DNA from: Rostratula benghalensis
Lineage: Eukaryota; Chordata; Aves; Charadriiformes; Rostratulidae
Assembly (NCBI GenBank): GCA_013399305.1
Contig: VXAI01000013.1
Span: forward strand, 3,989,854-4,053,853
DNA length: 64,000 nucleotides
Direction: 5' to 3'
Shown here in pieces: positions 61,541 through 64,000 of this stretch. A program made the position numbers and the translations under genes. Numbering within the stretch: position 1 is the stretch's first letter; each line of letters starts with the position of its first letter. A model generated the notes under the pieces. The model did not search any database, had not been told where the DNA came from, and saw only the letters and a list, made by a program, of their open reading frames with translations.

Positions 61541-63679
61541 CAATTTACATGAATTTATTTTGAATAATTGATCATCTGCCTCATTTGCTAGTTGATTTAG
61601 CCTTAGAGTAAATACATCCTTCATTCAAAGTAGATACCTGAAGACTGAATTAATACAAAACTTCTTATATAAAATGAATTTTGTTAAAAAATTCAAAAGT
61701 GAAAAAGTAAAATGATTCTCTAAATTGTGCTACATCTTATCTAGATTAATTGGTCTAAGTTGTACGATTAGCATACATTAGACCAATGAGAGCTTTAATT
61801 TTCTAAGTATTTGAAAGAAGTATGAAAGTGATTTGAAAGCTAGATTCCAACTTTGATAAAATATCTTTGGTAATCTTATATTAAAGGAATTTTTTTATAT
61901 TAAATAAAAATTGAAATAAGGTTGAAATTCACTGTTGTACAGAGTACCAAGCCATAGCCCAATAAATATGACTTTTTGTTGCTAGGTAAATGTTGTATAG
62001 GCGCTGTACTTATCTGTCAGTGTAGGCTTTTGAGACATATTTTAGCTCGTGTCCTGAGCTTAAGTTTGTTGTGATGATAATTGTCCCGCAGTTGAGAGAC
62101 TACTGCCTTACTTGTTTCAGTTTACTTCTCTGAACACTGCATATAGTAAAGGTCTAACAAACCTGTTAGTCCCTTAGTAACAAAGTACCTGGGAGTTATT
62201 TTCAATTAATAAGCAGCTCATGGTTGGAGATTTGATTGACAGTAGATAGCAAATAATTTCTCAAAAAAGCAAATAAACACAAAGTGTTAGGAAATGTGCA
62301 AAAGTAACCTCACCTACACCTAAGACTGAGGGGGAGGGAACTCCAGCTGTCAACATCCTCAACATCATGTACTTCTCCTAGTGAAGGACTTGGGATTCTC
62401 ACAACTCAACACGACCTCCCCTTCCCTTTGTTCTTTTTGTGGAGGGCTGAATCTGTTGTCCTTAGGAACCAAAGCACAGACAAGGTATGTGTCACTGGAG
62501 AAAATGGATTGATACTCATAACAGATTTAGCAGATTTTAATGAGATTTTCCTGTAAGAAATAATCTGAACAGTAAAAGCTAGTATGATTGTAACTGGATT
62601 AATAATAATATTTGCTGTAGTTTTGATTGGGCTGTTAAGGTTATAATTAGACTTACAATAAATTCTTTGCTTGGCATTTTGCCCATAAGAAGATCTTAAG
62701 TGTAACGCAATATACCACAAAAATCCTACTTCTACATTATGCTGAAGATTCAACTAATGTATAATATAAAAACTATTTTTAAATAATCTCTTTCCTCCTT
62801 TTTGCCATGCAGAAAAGAATATGTTTTTTTAATATTGATTTATTTATTTTTCACTGGTATTGGGAAATTTCTTATCTTTTGGAGTTCATCACTGCTGAAT
62901 ATCAGGATGCATTACAACATACATGTTAGAGATGGGTCTTTGGTCAGTGATTGACTATTGTGACTCTATAGTAATGTTGGTGAGATGAATAGATCACATG
63001 GCCCTTTAAAATACACAATACTGCAACAGATTGTGTGTTGTGGTATATGTAAGCTGTATGATAGTGTGATATCTAATTTAATTTATGAGAAAAAAATAAT
63101 CAAATTACCTACTGATATTTTAAATTACTTTGAAGGTCTTCAAGGTCGTACCTAGCATTTTACATGAGATGTATGTCCTGAGCATGGACCACAGCAAAGA
63201 AGCAGACTTTAACTTATTACTGTTCTTAACAAAACATTGTAATAAGTCGTGCAGAGGAAGTAAAGTAAAGCATTTTTTTCCCTTGAAAAATGTTGCTCAT
63301 TCCCAATGAGCAGAATATTTGATAGTGCAACACTTGTTTCAGTCTAGTCTTCTCAATTTTTTGCCACAAGACAGAGTAATTTCTGATGCCAAGGTTCTAC
63401 AATGTTATCTGTAAAACCACAGGCCAAGTTTACAGGAGTTACACATCAGCAGAAACCTCTTTCAAATGTAGTAATTACAGAACAGTTAAAACATAAGTTT
63501 GTATACTGAAAAAAATATAATAAGAAAAATAAAAAAAGGAAGAGGAAGGAACAAACCCAAGGAATCAAAACAGGTAAATACCCCAGTTTAGAATTTTGTG
63601 ATTAGAGGTGACATTTGCCATCAGAAATGACAACTGGCATTAATGTCTACCGTATTCAGAAAGTACCATGTTGTTATGT

Positions 63680-64000
63680 AGAATCATAGCACTGTTTGAC
63701 CTGGAAGGGATCTTTAAAGGTTATTTAGTCCAACTCTTCTGTCATGGGCCTCCTTATGAGGCTAGATCAGGTTGCTCAAAGCCCCATCCAGCCTGGTCTT
63801 GAGCATTTCCAGAAATGGGGCAACCCCAGCTTCCCTAGGCAACCTGCTCCAGTGCCTCACACCCCTCATTGTAAAAATTTTCTTCCTTATATACAATCTA
63901 AATTGACCCCCTTTCAGTTTAAAGCAGTTTCCTGCTGTTCTGCCACAACAGGCCATGCTAAAAAGTGTCTCTGGCTCTCTTTAATGCCCCCTTTATACAT
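63680..64000 (-). mobile_element. CR1 LINE fragment, antisense, cut by the window edge
   Basis: On the + strand it begins with the reversed tail (tagaatcatagcactgtttg) and 'acctggaagggatctttaaa', then 'tcaaagccccatccagcctg', 'ctccagtgcctcacacccct' and 'attgtaaaaattttcttcct'. This is the same subtype as the sense copy at 7.3 kb ('gggctttgagca' 3' end), in the opposite orientation. It continues past the window end. Confidence 0.93.

Larger units (their letters stand above)
59279..63679. other. Intron sequence without recognised genes
   Basis: This is AT-rich. It includes an 18-bp tandem duplication and a decayed palindromic-type repeat, listed separately. The minus-strand frame at 62406-62753 (115 codons) has no motif and is probably chance. 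Confidence 0.5.
28860..64000 (+). other. GRM8: GRM8 intron, 5' part (more than 35 kb, runs off the window)
   Basis: This phase-0 intron begins GTAAGT. I searched the translations for the next GRM8 exon, expected to begin with MYIQTTTLTV, and did not find it, so the acceptor lies beyond 64000. Contents are CR1 copies in both orientations, a solo LTR, two microsatellites, one assembly gap and one suspicious join, each listed separately. Confidence 0.9.

Noticed and set aside
62406..62753. 115-codon minus-strand frame
   Set aside because: Residue composition is that of translated AT-rich DNA, with no motif and no splice context.
28860..64000. Search for the next GRM8 exon (TM7)
   Set aside because: No open segment resembling MYIQTTTLTV or the following TM7 and PKVYI region was found, so it must lie beyond the window.
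1..64000. CRISPR array, bacterial operon or prophage-like system
   Set aside because: The window is vertebrate intron with spliced exons and CR1 LINEs. No regularly spaced repeats with unique spacers and no ribosome-binding-site-led gene clusters are present.

Overview
This window is vertebrate, almost certainly avian, nuclear DNA. It lies inside one large gene, the group III metabotropic glutamate receptor GRM8, read on the + strand. Only two exons are present: a 137-nt exon (5201-5337) for the end of the extracellular glutamate-binding domain, and a 936-nt exon (27924-28859) for the cysteine-rich linker and transmembrane helices 1-6. Both have standard splice sites and are fully open. The rest, about 98% of the window, is intron: 5.2 kb of the intron upstream of the first exon, a complete 22.6-kb intron, and more than 35 kb of the intron after the second exon. 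The exons for the earlier ligand-binding domain, TM7 and the C-terminal tail lie outside the window.

The bird assignment rests on the repeats. At least twelve CR1 LINE fragments are recognisable in both orientations. They range from fairly fresh 3' ends with ATTCTRTG-type tails to a very old antisense copy at about 15.5-17 kb. There is one solo retroviral LTR (58758-59278) of a type I associate with Neoaves; that lineage inference comes from memory. A MIR-like SINE and two decayed palindromic repeats are older still. Alu, L1 and B1-type mammalian repeats are absent from what I could read.

Layout: 1-5200 intron with one CR1; 5201-5337 exon; 5338-27923 intron with CR1 copies at 7.3, 7.9-9.1, 14.3, 15.5-17.0 and 21.5 kb, a MIR-like SINE at 20.8 kb and a small CpG cluster at 27.0 kb; 27924-28859 exon; 28860-64000 intron with CR1 copies at 31.6, 37.9-39.0, 43.9, 50.8-51.8, 56.6 and 63.7 kb, a hexanucleotide and a pentanucleotide microsatellite, the solo LTR, a 205-base assembly gap and a suspicious single-N join.

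I found no second protein-coding gene, no structural RNA gene and no undescribed multi-gene system. The most useful leads are: (a) a possible intronic-polyadenylation isoform directly after the 7TM exon, whose in-frame tail happens to be hydrophobic; (b) a 4 x 10-bp GCAAATTA-type array at 56.2 kb; (c) a CpG cluster with a good minus-strand splice donor about 0.8 kb upstream of the 7TM exon; and (d) the single-N join at 41.2 kb flanked by an exact 21-bp duplication, which looks like an assembly error.
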